A DNA stretch of 64,000 bases, taken from Pseudoflavonifractor_A sp022772585 (GTDB taxonomy: Bacteria; Bacillota; Clostridia; Oscillospirales; Oscillospiraceae). The notes below the pieces were generated by a model, which ran no database searches, was not told where the DNA came from, and saw only the letters and a program-made list of their open reading frames with translations. The stretch covers positions 1 through 64,000 of the forward strand of contig NZ_JBQHUB010000009.1 in the NCBI RefSeq assembly GCF_052065415.1, read 5' to 3'. Below are positions 42,024 to 49,989 of this stretch, one piece after another (position 1 is the stretch's first letter; each line of letters opens with the position of its first letter). A program made the position numbers and the translations under genes.

Positions 42024-43308
42024 CCTGAGTTCCCTCCAGTTCCCGGGCCGGGATACGGACAGTGAATACCGTCCCGCCTGCCTGTGAATCCACTTCCACT
42101 GAGCCGCCCAGCTTCTCCTCTGTCAGGCCCTTTACGATGGTCAGCCCCAGGCCGCGGTTGATCTCACCGGTCTCGTAATTGATCTTGCTGGAAAAGCCGG
42201 GGGTAAATATCTTTTCGATCCGGGAGGCGGGAATGCCGCCGCAGTCATCCTCCACCCGGAATACGAAACAGTCCCCTTCCCGCTGCCCGGTCAGGGAGAT
42301 ATGGGCCGTGCTCCCGGTCCCTGCCGCCTCCACCGCGTTGTTGAGCAGGTTGCGGAAGATGGACATGAGGTAATGGTGCTGCCCGGTGACAATGGAGTCA
42401 GCGCACTTCCCGGTAAAGACCACCTTCTTCCCCGCCTCCCGGGCAGAGCGCAGGGTGCTCCGCTCCAGGATATGAAACAGCTCCCGCAATTCCATGCCGT
42501 CCCGGGCCTGGTCGCTGTCCAGCGCCTCGGAGATGCCCCGCATGATGAGGAAATACTCCTTCTTCACCTCGTGGATGTCCTTGGCGATGGTGAGGGCCGT
42601 ACCGGTCACCTCCGGGTCTGCCCCGGACCCCCGGAGCTGGCTGTAGAGGTGATAGGCGGCGTTCATGGTCTGCTCGATGAGGGCGGTGCCCTTGTCCATC
42701 CAGGCCACCTCGCTCTTCAGGGCCGCGGTCATCAGCAGCAGGCGCTGGTAGCGCTCGCTGTCCTCCCGCCGCAGGACCTGGAACCCATAATAGTCCAGCA
42801 CCCGGATGGCGCCCCAGGCCAGCAGGGTCCGGCCCAGGCCCACCGCCGCCAGCTGGAGCAGGATGCCGGGGGCGAACACCCCCGTCCCCATGCGCAGCAG
42901 CAGCTCGCAGAAATTTGCCGCAGCGTCGATGAGGATCAGGGGCAGGAAATTTGCCGCCCGGATGGGCCTGCGCCCCGCCCCCCGGCCAAACCGGGCAAAA
43001 AGCAGCCCATAGACCAGGTAGAACAGCATCTCGGGACCATGGGCCCGCCAGCAGCCCGCCGCGGTGCCCTCGCTCACCCACTGTACCGCCGTACGAAGCA
43101 CGAATACGCCGGGCGCCGCCAGCAGAGCGGTGGGCAGCACGGGAAATTCCGGCCACAGGAAGGTCAGCACCGGCAGCAGCACCACCGCCACCGAGATCTT
43201 GAAGTCCGCTGTCAGCAGGCTGATGGAGATCTGGGAGGCCAGCGCCACCAGCAGCGCGCCCAACAGGGCCGGGTGTCTGCGCCATCTCTGCCAGGTCCCG
43301 CTTCCCAT
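42001..43308 (-). CDS. Membrane sensor histidine kinase (GlnK/YcbA-like)
   Basis: A 435-aa kinase with about five to six membrane helices in the first ~180 residues, then a dimerisation region. The conserved HEVKKEYFLIMRG contains the likely phospho-acceptor His, and the catalytic domain has the N box FRNLLNNAVEA, G1 VEDDCGGIP and G2 GLGLTIVKG. ATG 43308 has a strong GGAGGGGAGGGAG site; the frame is open 21 codons upstream without one. It forms an operon with the YcbB-type regulator. Sensing of glutamine or another amino acid is only an analogy. Confidence 0.88.
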   Translation of the reverse strand: MGSGTWQRWRRHPALLGALLVALASQISISLLTADFKISVAVVLLPVLTFLWPEFPVLPTALLAAPGVFVLRTAVQWVSEGTAAGCWRAHGPEMLFYLVYGLLFARFGRGAGRRPIRAANFLPLILIDAAANFCELLLRMGTGVFAPGILLQLAAVGLGRTLLAWGAIRVLDYYGFQVLRREDSERYQRLLLMTAALKSEVAWMDKGTALIEQTMNAAYHLYSQLRGSGADPEVTGTALTIAKDIHEVKKEYFLIMRGISEALDSDQARDGMELRELFHILERSTLRSAREAGKKVVFTGKCADSIVTGQHHYLMSIFRNLLNNAVEAAGTGSTAHISLTGQREGDCFVFRVEDDCGGIPASRIEKIFTPGFSSKINYETGEINRGLGLTIVKGLTEEKLGGSVEVDSQAGGTVFTVRIPARELEGTQDAVLSDR

Positions 43309-43412
43309 TCCGCTCCCTCCCCTCCGGTTCTCTGTTCTTCCATCATACTCTATTTTAGTCCTTTTGTACACGCTTCTTTTGAAAACTTTCGATGTTTTTG
43401 GGCCTTTTTATC

Positions 43413-43449
43413 GAAAACCCGCCGCAGAGCAAGTCCGCGGCGGGTTTTC
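43413..43449 (-). terminator. Terminator of the rhomboid-like gene
   Basis: AAAACCCGCCGC pairs with GCGGCGGGTTTT around 11 nt, with a TTTT tract on the minus strand. Confidence 0.8.
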
Positions 43450-43478
43450 AGGTTCATTTCTGCAACAGCTCCGGCCCG

Positions 43479-44369
43479 TCACTGAATATGCACATGGTCG
43501 TTGATGTGGTCCTTGCAGTAGCAGTAGTAGCCGTTGCACTTGGAGCAATAGCGGAACTCCATGTCGGGATAGTCGGTGTCGGTCTTGCCGCACACGGCGC
43601 ACTTGTGGATATATCCCTTGCGCTGCTGGGCCTCCCGGGTGGCCTTTTTGAAGTTGACGGTCTGCTGGGACCTCTGGTATTTGGCCTGCCGCTGGGCCCG
43701 TCCCACATGGGAGCGGATGTCAGACCAGAAGAAGAGCACATAGTTGAGGATGGCCACCACAGGCAGCAGCACGCCGGGGAGGTACAGGCTCAGCAGGCTG
43801 GACAGCACCCCCCACGCGAAGAGGGCCGCGTCCACCCAGGCCAGCCACTTGGCCTTCACCGGGATGAGGAAGAAGAGCAGGAACTGGGCGTCCGGGAAGA
43901 GGGTGGCGTAGGCGAAGAAGAGGGACAGGTTCACATAGTCCATGCTTGCGGTGGACAGATAGGCCTGGGTACCGGCAGGCATGGCCGCCGACAAAAGCAA
44001 ATAGCTGACCAGGCCAACGATGATATTCAGCGCCACGCCCATGCCGTAGAACACCGTGAACTTTACAGAACCCCAATACCGCTCCAGCGTGGTGCCGATG
44101 GCCCAGTAGAAATACAATGCCAGCAGCAGGGCCACCGGCCTGGTGTACATGGGCACGAACACGAAGGTGACCAGCCGCCAGATCTGTCCGTGGAAGATAT
44201 AATAGGGGTTAAAGCTGAGCAGGCCGCTCAGCGACATCCCGCCGCCGCTGAACATGTCCAGCAGATAGACCAGGGCGTTGCCCGCCACGATGATGGTCAT
44301 CAGATTGGGTATGCCCAGTTTGGGGTGCCGATAGCAAAAGCGGTCCAGCCAGGAATCAATGGAACGCAA
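43479..44369 (-). CDS. Rhomboid-like membrane protein with C-terminal zinc ribbon
   Basis: A 296-aa protein with six membrane segments from residue ~20 to ~205 in the rhomboid/derlin pattern (FNPYYIFHGQIWRLVTFVFV, then YWAIGTTLERYWG). A basic linker and a C-terminal ribbon with CAVCGKT, YCSKC and CYC follow. The GxSG serine and catalytic His of active rhomboids are not visible, so it is probably a non-proteolytic relative. The start is taken at TTG 44369 because GGGAGGG lies 6 nt upstream; the frame is open to 44399. Function is unknown. Confidence 0.7.
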   Translation of the reverse strand: MRSIDSWLDRFCYRHPKLGIPNLMTIIVAGNALVYLLDMFSGGGMSLSGLLSFNPYYIFHGQIWRLVTFVFVPMYTRPVALLLALYFYWAIGTTLERYWGSVKFTVFYGMGVALNIIVGLVSYLLLSAAMPAGTQAYLSTASMDYVNLSLFFAYATLFPDAQFLLFFLIPVKAKWLAWVDAALFAWGVLSSLLSLYLPGVLLPVVAILNYVLFFWSDIRSHVGRAQRQAKYQRSQQTVNFKKATREAQQRKGYIHKCAVCGKTDTDYPDMEFRYCSKCNGYYCYCKDHINDHVHIQ

Positions 44370-44481
44370 ATCATTCCCTCCCAACATCAGTTTGTCCAAA
44401 GATACGGCTTGTGCCGGCAGAGCCTATCCTATCAGGGCAGGGCAAAAAAATCCAGAACATTTTGTAAATTTTCGCCCCGAA

Positions 44482-46809
44482 CTATTTGAGTACTTTCCGA
44501 ATGGCCTGTTTCATCTCCGGGGTCAGGACTTTGGCCGCCGCCCGGTAGGGCAGCGGGGGCAGAGCCATGAACCGCTCCTCCGCCGCGGCGAAGGACCGGG
44601 CGCGGAAGGTGGAGAAAAACGCCTCACGCTTCGGATTTGCCTTCAGGGGAGATTCCAGGCGCGGATTCCCCTTTACCGCCTCAGCCAGGGGACGCTCTAT
44701 CTCTCCCATCTCTCCCGACAGGCTCTCAAAGATCTCCTGTCCCCGGGGGCTGTTGACCATGACCATGGATAGCCCCTTCTCCCGAGGGGTGGGCAGCTCC
44801 AGCTTGGGATCCAGGCCCCAGAAGTCGGCCAGAGTGAAGTCGGCAGGGCGGCAGGTATTGGTGTAGGCACACCGGGCGCAGGAGGGCCGCAGGAAGAGCT
44901 GCATGCCGAAGCCCCGGCCGTAGGTGGTGCGGTTGAACTCCTCCGACCACACGGAGCCGTCCTCAAAGGTAACGGTGAAGCAGGGCTTCTGCCAGCCGTG
45001 GGACTTGTCCTTGAAGCGCACACCGGTCACCCCCTTGCCGTGCTTTTGCTCCAGGGACTCCACATAAGCCCGGAACACTGCCGGCGAGGGCACTCCGTGG
45101 CACACCAGGTCACAGGTGGTCAGGTTGTCATAGGGCCTGCCCAAAAAGCGGTACAGGCCGTCGATCTGGCAGGGCACGCCGGAGAAGAGCACCGGCACCC
45201 CCCGGTCCAGCAGCTCCTTGGCCTGCTTCAGAGTATCCCCCAGGTCGCTCTGGACGTATTTGGAGCCCCGCATGGGGGCAAGCTCCTCTTCGGTCCGTGC
45301 GCAGACATGCCGGGCGCTCCGCCCGTCCTCCAGCACCGCGCCGAACACCGCGCCTCCCTGCTCCAGGGTGCGCCGGGCCAGCAGGGTAAAGAAACCGCCG
45401 GAGGAGCTCTTCTCCCGCACGCCGTCATCCAGGCACCACACGGCGTGGACCCTGTCCGGGCTATGGTCCCGCCGGGGGGAGAGGGTCACATGGGGGCACA
45501 CCCGCTCGCATTTGCGGCAGAGGATACACTGATCCGAGATCATCGGACGCAGGAATCCCTCGTGGTCGCGCTCCATGGCGATGGCCCCGGTGGGGCAGGC
45601 GGCCGCGCAGGCGGCGCAGCCGGTACAGTCGGCCCGGCCGCACAGGACGGGACGGGCCGCGTCCTCCTTCTCCTCCTCCGGTGCGGCGGGGAGGGGCGTT
45701 CCCTCAATGGCGGCGCGCAGATAGGCCAGAGAATCGGCCCTGGCCTCCGCCAGCCGGGCATGGACAGCCTCATAGTCCATGGGGGCCTCCACATCCGCGG
45801 TGGTATCCAGCCCGATGACCCGGTCGGCACAGCCCAGCCGGGAGAGCAGGCTGTAGATCCGGGAGAAGGTGGGCTCGGAACGCTCCCTGGGGGACATGGA
45901 GGTAAAGAAGGGCCGGTCGAACTGGAGGGAGAACACCGCGCCGTGGAAGGAGTTGGTCACCACGCAGGCGGCGTGCCGGAACAGGCCCAAAAACTCCCGA
46001 GGGCCCGCGTCGAAAATCAGGTCCCGGGCGCCGGGGATCTTCCGCCGTGCCCCGGCCAGCTGCACGATGGGCCAGCCCGTCCGCTCCGAGAGGGCCTGGG
46101 CGTAGGGTGCTGCCTCCCCCGGGTCGGAGACGAAGTAGCACAGGATGTAGGGCTCCTTATACTTGGGGGCCGCGGCCAGCTCCCCCCACTGCGCCCCGGT
46201 GAGGAGGAGGGTGGGGTCCAGCACCACCCGGGCGTCCCGGCCGGTGGTCTCCTTCACCAGCACCTGGCCCCGTTTCTCCCGCACGGAGAGGGCGTCGAAC
46301 CCGGCCAGATAGTCCCGGAACTGCTTGTCATAGGGGGCGGGCAGAGTGGGCGTGCCCAGGCTGGGGCCGTAGGCTATCTTTCGGCCCTCCCGGACAAAGT
46401 CCAGCAGGAAGGCGGGCTCGAACTGCCGGTCGGCAAAGATGAAGGGATTCCAGATCTGATCGCTGCCCGCCACATACACATCGTAGGCCGGCGGGTCCCG
46501 CCGCAGCTCTTCAAAAGAGGTGTAGCGCCGGGGGCTGAGCTTCATCTCCTCCTCCACGAAGGAATTGAACCGGTCATACCGGGTCTTGAAAGCCCGGTAG
46601 TGGAGGGCGGTATGGGTGTCCGACGCCAGCGCCCGCACCGAGGCCGATTTTTTGAACAGCTCGTTGGTCCGGGTGGTGTGGGGCAGGCGGAAGTCGATGA
46701 TCTCGCACTCTGTCCCCAGCCCCTGGATGGCCTGCATGGTGGCATAGGCCTGGAGCTGTGCCCCGTAGTGGTGGGCGAAATGGAAGGTGATAAGGCCGGC
46801 TTTTGTCAT
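44482..46809 (-). CDS. Polysaccharide pyruvyltransferase fused to FrhB-type Fe-S oxidoreductase
   Basis: A 775-aa fusion. Residues ~1-370 resemble polysaccharide pyruvyltransferase (start KAGLITFHFAHHYGAQLQAY, later VTNSFHGAVFSLQFDRPFF). Residues ~385-435 form a two-cluster ferredoxin (CTGCAACAAACPTG and CILCRKCERVCPH). The rest is the coenzyme F420 hydrogenase/dehydrogenase beta-subunit N- and C-domains (SSGGFFTLLARRTLEQGG, CDLVCHGVPSP). In many gut anaerobes these occur as adjacent genes in exopolysaccharide loci; here they are one chain, far from other glycan genes. ATG 46809 has GGGGAG about 11 nt upstream. The substrate is unknown. Confidence 0.82.
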   Translation of the reverse strand: MTKAGLITFHFAHHYGAQLQAYATMQAIQGLGTECEIIDFRLPHTTRTNELFKKSASVRALASDTHTALHYRAFKTRYDRFNSFVEEEMKLSPRRYTSFEELRRDPPAYDVYVAGSDQIWNPFIFADRQFEPAFLLDFVREGRKIAYGPSLGTPTLPAPYDKQFRDYLAGFDALSVREKRGQVLVKETTGRDARVVLDPTLLLTGAQWGELAAAPKYKEPYILCYFVSDPGEAAPYAQALSERTGWPIVQLAGARRKIPGARDLIFDAGPREFLGLFRHAACVVTNSFHGAVFSLQFDRPFFTSMSPRERSEPTFSRIYSLLSRLGCADRVIGLDTTADVEAPMDYEAVHARLAEARADSLAYLRAAIEGTPLPAAPEEEKEDAARPVLCGRADCTGCAACAAACPTGAIAMERDHEGFLRPMISDQCILCRKCERVCPHVTLSPRRDHSPDRVHAVWCLDDGVREKSSSGGFFTLLARRTLEQGGAVFGAVLEDGRSARHVCARTEEELAPMRGSKYVQSDLGDTLKQAKELLDRGVPVLFSGVPCQIDGLYRFLGRPYDNLTTCDLVCHGVPSPAVFRAYVESLEQKHGKGVTGVRFKDKSHGWQKPCFTVTFEDGSVWSEEFNRTTYGRGFGMQLFLRPSCARCAYTNTCRPADFTLADFWGLDPKLELPTPREKGLSMVMVNSPRGQEIFESLSGEMGEIERPLAEAVKGNPRLESPLKANPKREAFFSTFRARSFAAAEERFMALPPLPYRAAAKVLTPEMKQAIRKVLK

Positions 46810-47015
46810 AGAAAGGGTCACTCCCCTGTTAAATCTGCATATACGTGGTTATGTTACCATGGAGCAAAGCGAAATGGTATCATATGTCATCCCTTGGCGG
46901 TTCCGGCGCAAGCCGGGAGCCAATGGGGACATAAAGCAGGTATGATAGCCGCTTTGCGGCTATTATATCATAGCCCCCCGGGCCGTTCAAGGCGGGAGGG
47001 CCTTCCATTCCGGGG

Positions 47016-47044
47016 TTGACAAAATGAGACCCGCTTCGTATAAT
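47016..47044 (+). promoter_or_regulatory. Consensus promoter of leuA
   Basis: TTGACA (47016-47021), exactly 17 bp, and TATAAT (47039-47044): a perfect housekeeping consensus. It lies just ahead of the T-box leader. The upstream gap 46810-47015 holds an inverted repeat with GCCGC/GCGGC near 46945-46965 and no gene. Confidence 0.9.
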
Positions 47045-47054
47045 AGGTAGAAAG

Positions 47055-47275
47055 TGATGAAGGGAAAAAAGGTACGGCTGTCCTGCTCAGAGAACCGGTG
47101 GTTGGTGCGAACCGGCGCGAGGGCCCCGTGCGGATACTGGTCCCGGAGCTGTCCGCCTGAAGCACAGTAGGGCGGACCGTCTGGCCCCGTTAGCGGCTGT
47201 GGCCTTGTTGGAGGCCGTGAGCGTCCCCCGGCGACGGCGGACGGAACCAGGGTGGTACCGCGTATCAGTATTTAC
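47055..47275 (+). promoter_or_regulatory. T-box riboswitch upstream of leuA
   Basis: The conserved T-box AACCAGGGTGGTACCGCG lies at 47245-47262. Upstream are Stem I elements, including CAGAGAACCGG and the distal GGTTGGTGCGAACCGG. The leader binds uncharged tRNA; the TGG-type bulge in the T-box pairs with the free CCA end to form an antiterminator. With leuA downstream, tRNA-Leu is expected, but I could not fix the specifier codon: the segment opposite AGAGA reads GGTCCCGG, not an obvious leucine codon. A terminator follows. Confidence 0.92.
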
Positions 47276-47316
47276 GCCCCTGACCTAACGCAAGTGGGTC
47301 AGGGGGTTTCTTTTTC
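47276..47316 (+). terminator. T-box regulated terminator
   Basis: GCCCCTGACC pairs with GGGTCAGGGG, then GTTTCTTTTT, between the T-box and leuA. It forms when charged tRNA prevents the antiterminator. Confidence 0.9.
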
Positions 47317-47346
47317 CCTGACCGATCAAAACAGGAGGAAGCAGCA

Positions 47347-49047
47347 ATGAGCAAAGGTTTTGAAAAGTACATTCCCTTCGTCCCCCTCAAAATGGAGCGC
47401 CGCCAGTGGCCCGACCGGGAGATCAAAAAGGCCCCCATCTGGTGCTCCGTGGACCTGCGGGACGGCAACCAGGCCCTGGTGGACCCCATGAACCTCCAGG
47501 AGAAGCTGGAATATTTCCACACCCTGGTGGACATCGGCGTCAAGGAGATCGAGATTGGATTCCCCTCCGCCTCCGAGACCGAGTATGAGATCTGCCGGGA
47601 GCTCATCGACGGCGGCCACATCCCCGATGACGTGACTATCCAGGTGCTGGTCCAGGCCCGGCCCCACCTGATCCAGAAGACCTTCGAGGCCATCAAGGGC
47701 GCCAAGCACGTGATCCTCCACTTCTACAATTCCACCTCCACCCTCCAGCGCAAGGTGGTGTTCCACTCCGACATGGCGGGCATCACCAAGATCGCCACCG
47801 ACGCCGCCAAGCTCATCCGTGAGCTCTCCCAGCCCATGATCGAGGCGGGCATGGACCTGCGGTACGAGTACTCCCCCGAGTCCTTCATGGGCACCGAGAT
47901 GGACTACGCCGTGGAGATCTGCCAGGCCGTCATCGAGGCCATCCACGCCACGCCGGAGAAGAAGATCATCCTCAATCTCCCCACCACGGTGGAAAACTGC
48001 ATGCCCAACTACTTTGCCGACGAGATTGAGTACTTCATCTCCAAGCTCCCCAGCCGGGACTGTGCCATCATCTCCCTCCACCCCCACAACGACCGGGGCT
48101 GCGGCGTGGCCACCGCCGAGATGGGCCTGCTGGCCGGCGCCGAGCGCATCGAGGCCACTCTCTTCGGCAACGGCGAGCGCACCGGCAACGTGGACATTGT
48201 CACCCTGGCGCTGAACATGCACACCCAGGGCGTGGACCCAGAGCTGGACTTCTCCAACATCAACAGGATCAAGGACATGTTTGAGCGCTGCACCAAGATG
48301 AAAGTGGGCGAGCGGCAGCCCTATGCCGGCGAGCTGGTGTTCACCGCCTTCTCCGGCTCCCATCAGGACGCCATCAACAAGGGCACCCAGTACATGGAGG
48401 AGAGCGGCACCGACAAGTGGGAGATCCCCTACCTGCCCATCGACCCCGCCGACGTGGGCCGTCAGTACGAGCCCATCATCCGCATCAACTCCCAGTCGGG
48501 CAAGGGCGGCGCCGCCTACGTGATGCAGCACTCCTTCGGCTTCGAGCTGCCCAAGGCCATGCACCCTGAGTTTGGCCACATCGTCCAGGTGGAGACCGAC
48601 CGGGTGGGCACCGAGCTCAAGCCCCAGCGGGTGTACGAGCTCTTCAAGGAGAACTATATCGACGCCACCCAGCCCTATCAGATGCTGCGCCACTCCTTCG
48701 CCGAGTTCACCGACGAGGAGGGCCACTCCCACGTCACCTTTGCCGGCACCCTGCGCCACACCGACACCGTTTTCCAGGTCCAGGGCAGCGGCAACGGCCC
48801 CATCGACGCTTTCTTCAACGCCATCCACGGCCAGAAGATGGACCGTTTCACCTTTGTGGACTACAAGGAGCACGCCATCAAGCAGGGCTCCGACTCCCAG
48901 GCTGTGGCCTACATCCATCTCAAGGATGAGGAGGGCCGGGACTGGTTCGGCGTGGGCATGAGCCACAACATCAACCTGGCCCCCCTGAAGGGCATCCTCT
49001 CCGCCATCAACCGCAACGTGGCCTTCCGCCACGGCAAAAAAATCTAA
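47347..49047 (+). CDS. leuA: 2-isopropylmalate synthase (LeuA type 2)
   Basis: Condenses acetyl-CoA with 2-oxoisovalerate, the committed step of leucine synthesis. The 566-aa protein has the N-terminal TIM-barrel domain (WCSVDLRDGNQALVDPM with the metal Asp, HPHNDRGCGVATAE with metal His ligands) and the C-terminal LeuA allosteric domain from about residue 440. It is the long LeuA2 form. AGGAGG lies upstream of ATG 47347. It is preceded by a T-box, so it is induced by amino acid shortage. No leuCDB genes are next to it. Confidence 0.95.
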   Translation: MSKGFEKYIPFVPLKMERRQWPDREIKKAPIWCSVDLRDGNQALVDPMNLQEKLEYFHTLVDIGVKEIEIGFPSASETEYEICRELIDGGHIPDDVTIQVLVQARPHLIQKTFEAIKGAKHVILHFYNSTSTLQRKVVFHSDMAGITKIATDAAKLIRELSQPMIEAGMDLRYEYSPESFMGTEMDYAVEICQAVIEAIHATPEKKIILNLPTTVENCMPNYFADEIEYFISKLPSRDCAIISLHPHNDRGCGVATAEMGLLAGAERIEATLFGNGERTGNVDIVTLALNMHTQGVDPELDFSNINRIKDMFERCTKMKVGERQPYAGELVFTAFSGSHQDAINKGTQYMEESGTDKWEIPYLPIDPADVGRQYEPIIRINSQSGKGGAAYVMQHSFGFELPKAMHPEFGHIVQVETDRVGTELKPQRVYELFKENYIDATQPYQMLRHSFAEFTDEEGHSHVTFAGTLRHTDTVFQVQGSGNGPIDAFFNAIHGQKMDRFTFVDYKEHAIKQGSDSQAVAYIHLKDEEGRDWFGVGMSHNINLAPLKGILSAINRNVAFRHGKKI

Positions 49048-49060
49048 ACAGCAAATCTTA

Positions 49061-49097
49061 CGGCCGGACAGCGGGATTTTTCTCCCTGTCCGGCCTT
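49061..49097 (+). terminator. Terminator-like hairpin after leuA
   Basis: GGCCGGACAGCGGGA pairs with TCCCTGTCCGGCC with a T-rich loop; the trailing T-run is weak. It separates leuA from the PHP gene. Confidence 0.65.
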
Positions 49098-49160
49098 GTA
49101 TTTCATGCCGCCATCGGGTATGATTTTAGAGATAACACCAATGAGAACGAGGCGAACACC

Positions 49161-49889
49161 ATGAATTACCTGCTGGACAGTCACACCCACACCGTGGCCA
49201 GCGGCCACGCCTACGCCACCCTGCTGGAGATGGCCCGCGCCGCCGCCGACCAGAGACTGGAGCTGCTCTGCGTCACCGACCATGCCCCGGCCATGGAACA
49301 CACCACCTGCCGGGATTACTTCGCCAACACCCACATCATCGACCGGGAGCTCTTCGGCGTACAGATGATGATCGGTACGGAGCTCAACCTGCTGGACTGC
49401 GAGGGGACCGTGGACCTGGATGACGGCCTTCTGCGCAAGCTGGACATGGCCATTGTCAGCCTGCACACCAAATGCATCCCGCCCCACGGCAGCGCAGAGG
49501 GCTATACCAACGGCCTCATCACCGCCATGAAGAACCCCTTCGTCAACATCATCGGCCACCCGGACGACGGCCGCTATCCCCTGGATTACCCCGCTCTGGT
49601 CCGCGCCGCCGGGGAGAACGGCGTGCTGCTGGAGGTCAACAACAGCTCCCTGGCCCCCGGCTCCTTCCGGGTGAACGCCCCCGTCCACTGCGCCGAGATG
49701 CTCCGCCAGTGCAAGTCCCAGGGCGTGGCCGTGGTGGTGGGCAGCGACGCACACTTTGTCTCCTCCGTGGGCCGCCACCAGTACGCCGAGGCCCTGCTCA
49801 AGGAGCTGGACTTCCCCGAGGAGCTCATCATGAACCGGGATCCCGCCGCCTTCCGGGCCTTTATAAACCGCCGTCGTGACCGCCGGTAA
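49161..49889 (+). CDS. PHP-domain phosphatase (YcdX-like)
   Basis: A 242-aa PHP superfamily metal-dependent phosphatase. Metal ligands are visible in order: DSHTHTVASGHAY, VTDHAPAME, SLHTKC, GHPDDGRYP, EVNNSS and GSDAHF, matching the trinuclear zinc site of YcdX. The Escherichia coli relatives act on small phosphoesters; the substrate here is unknown. The start is ATG 49161 after a modest GAACGAGG site. It lies downstream of leuA past a hairpin and is probably a separate unit. Confidence 0.88.
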   Translation: MNYLLDSHTHTVASGHAYATLLEMARAAADQRLELLCVTDHAPAMEHTTCRDYFANTHIIDRELFGVQMMIGTELNLLDCEGTVDLDDGLLRKLDMAIVSLHTKCIPPHGSAEGYTNGLITAMKNPFVNIIGHPDDGRYPLDYPALVRAAGENGVLLEVNNSSLAPGSFRVNAPVHCAEMLRQCKSQGVAVVVGSDAHFVSSVGRHQYAEALLKELDFPEELIMNRDPAAFRAFINRRRDRR

Positions 49890-49989
49890 ACCGTAAAAAT
49901 TACAAATTGCAACAAAATGGGAAGAGGGATTGTCCCCCTTCCTTTTTTGTTGTAAAATAGCGTTAACATAATGAAGGAGGCTCCCTTTC

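Noticed and set aside
47326..49032. 568-aa open frame opposite leuA
   Set aside because: Antisense shadow of a highly conserved gene; the same applies to long frames opposite ackA (37116-38360), malic enzyme (11463-12698), nupP/nupO (59040-60698) and nupN (61640-63022).
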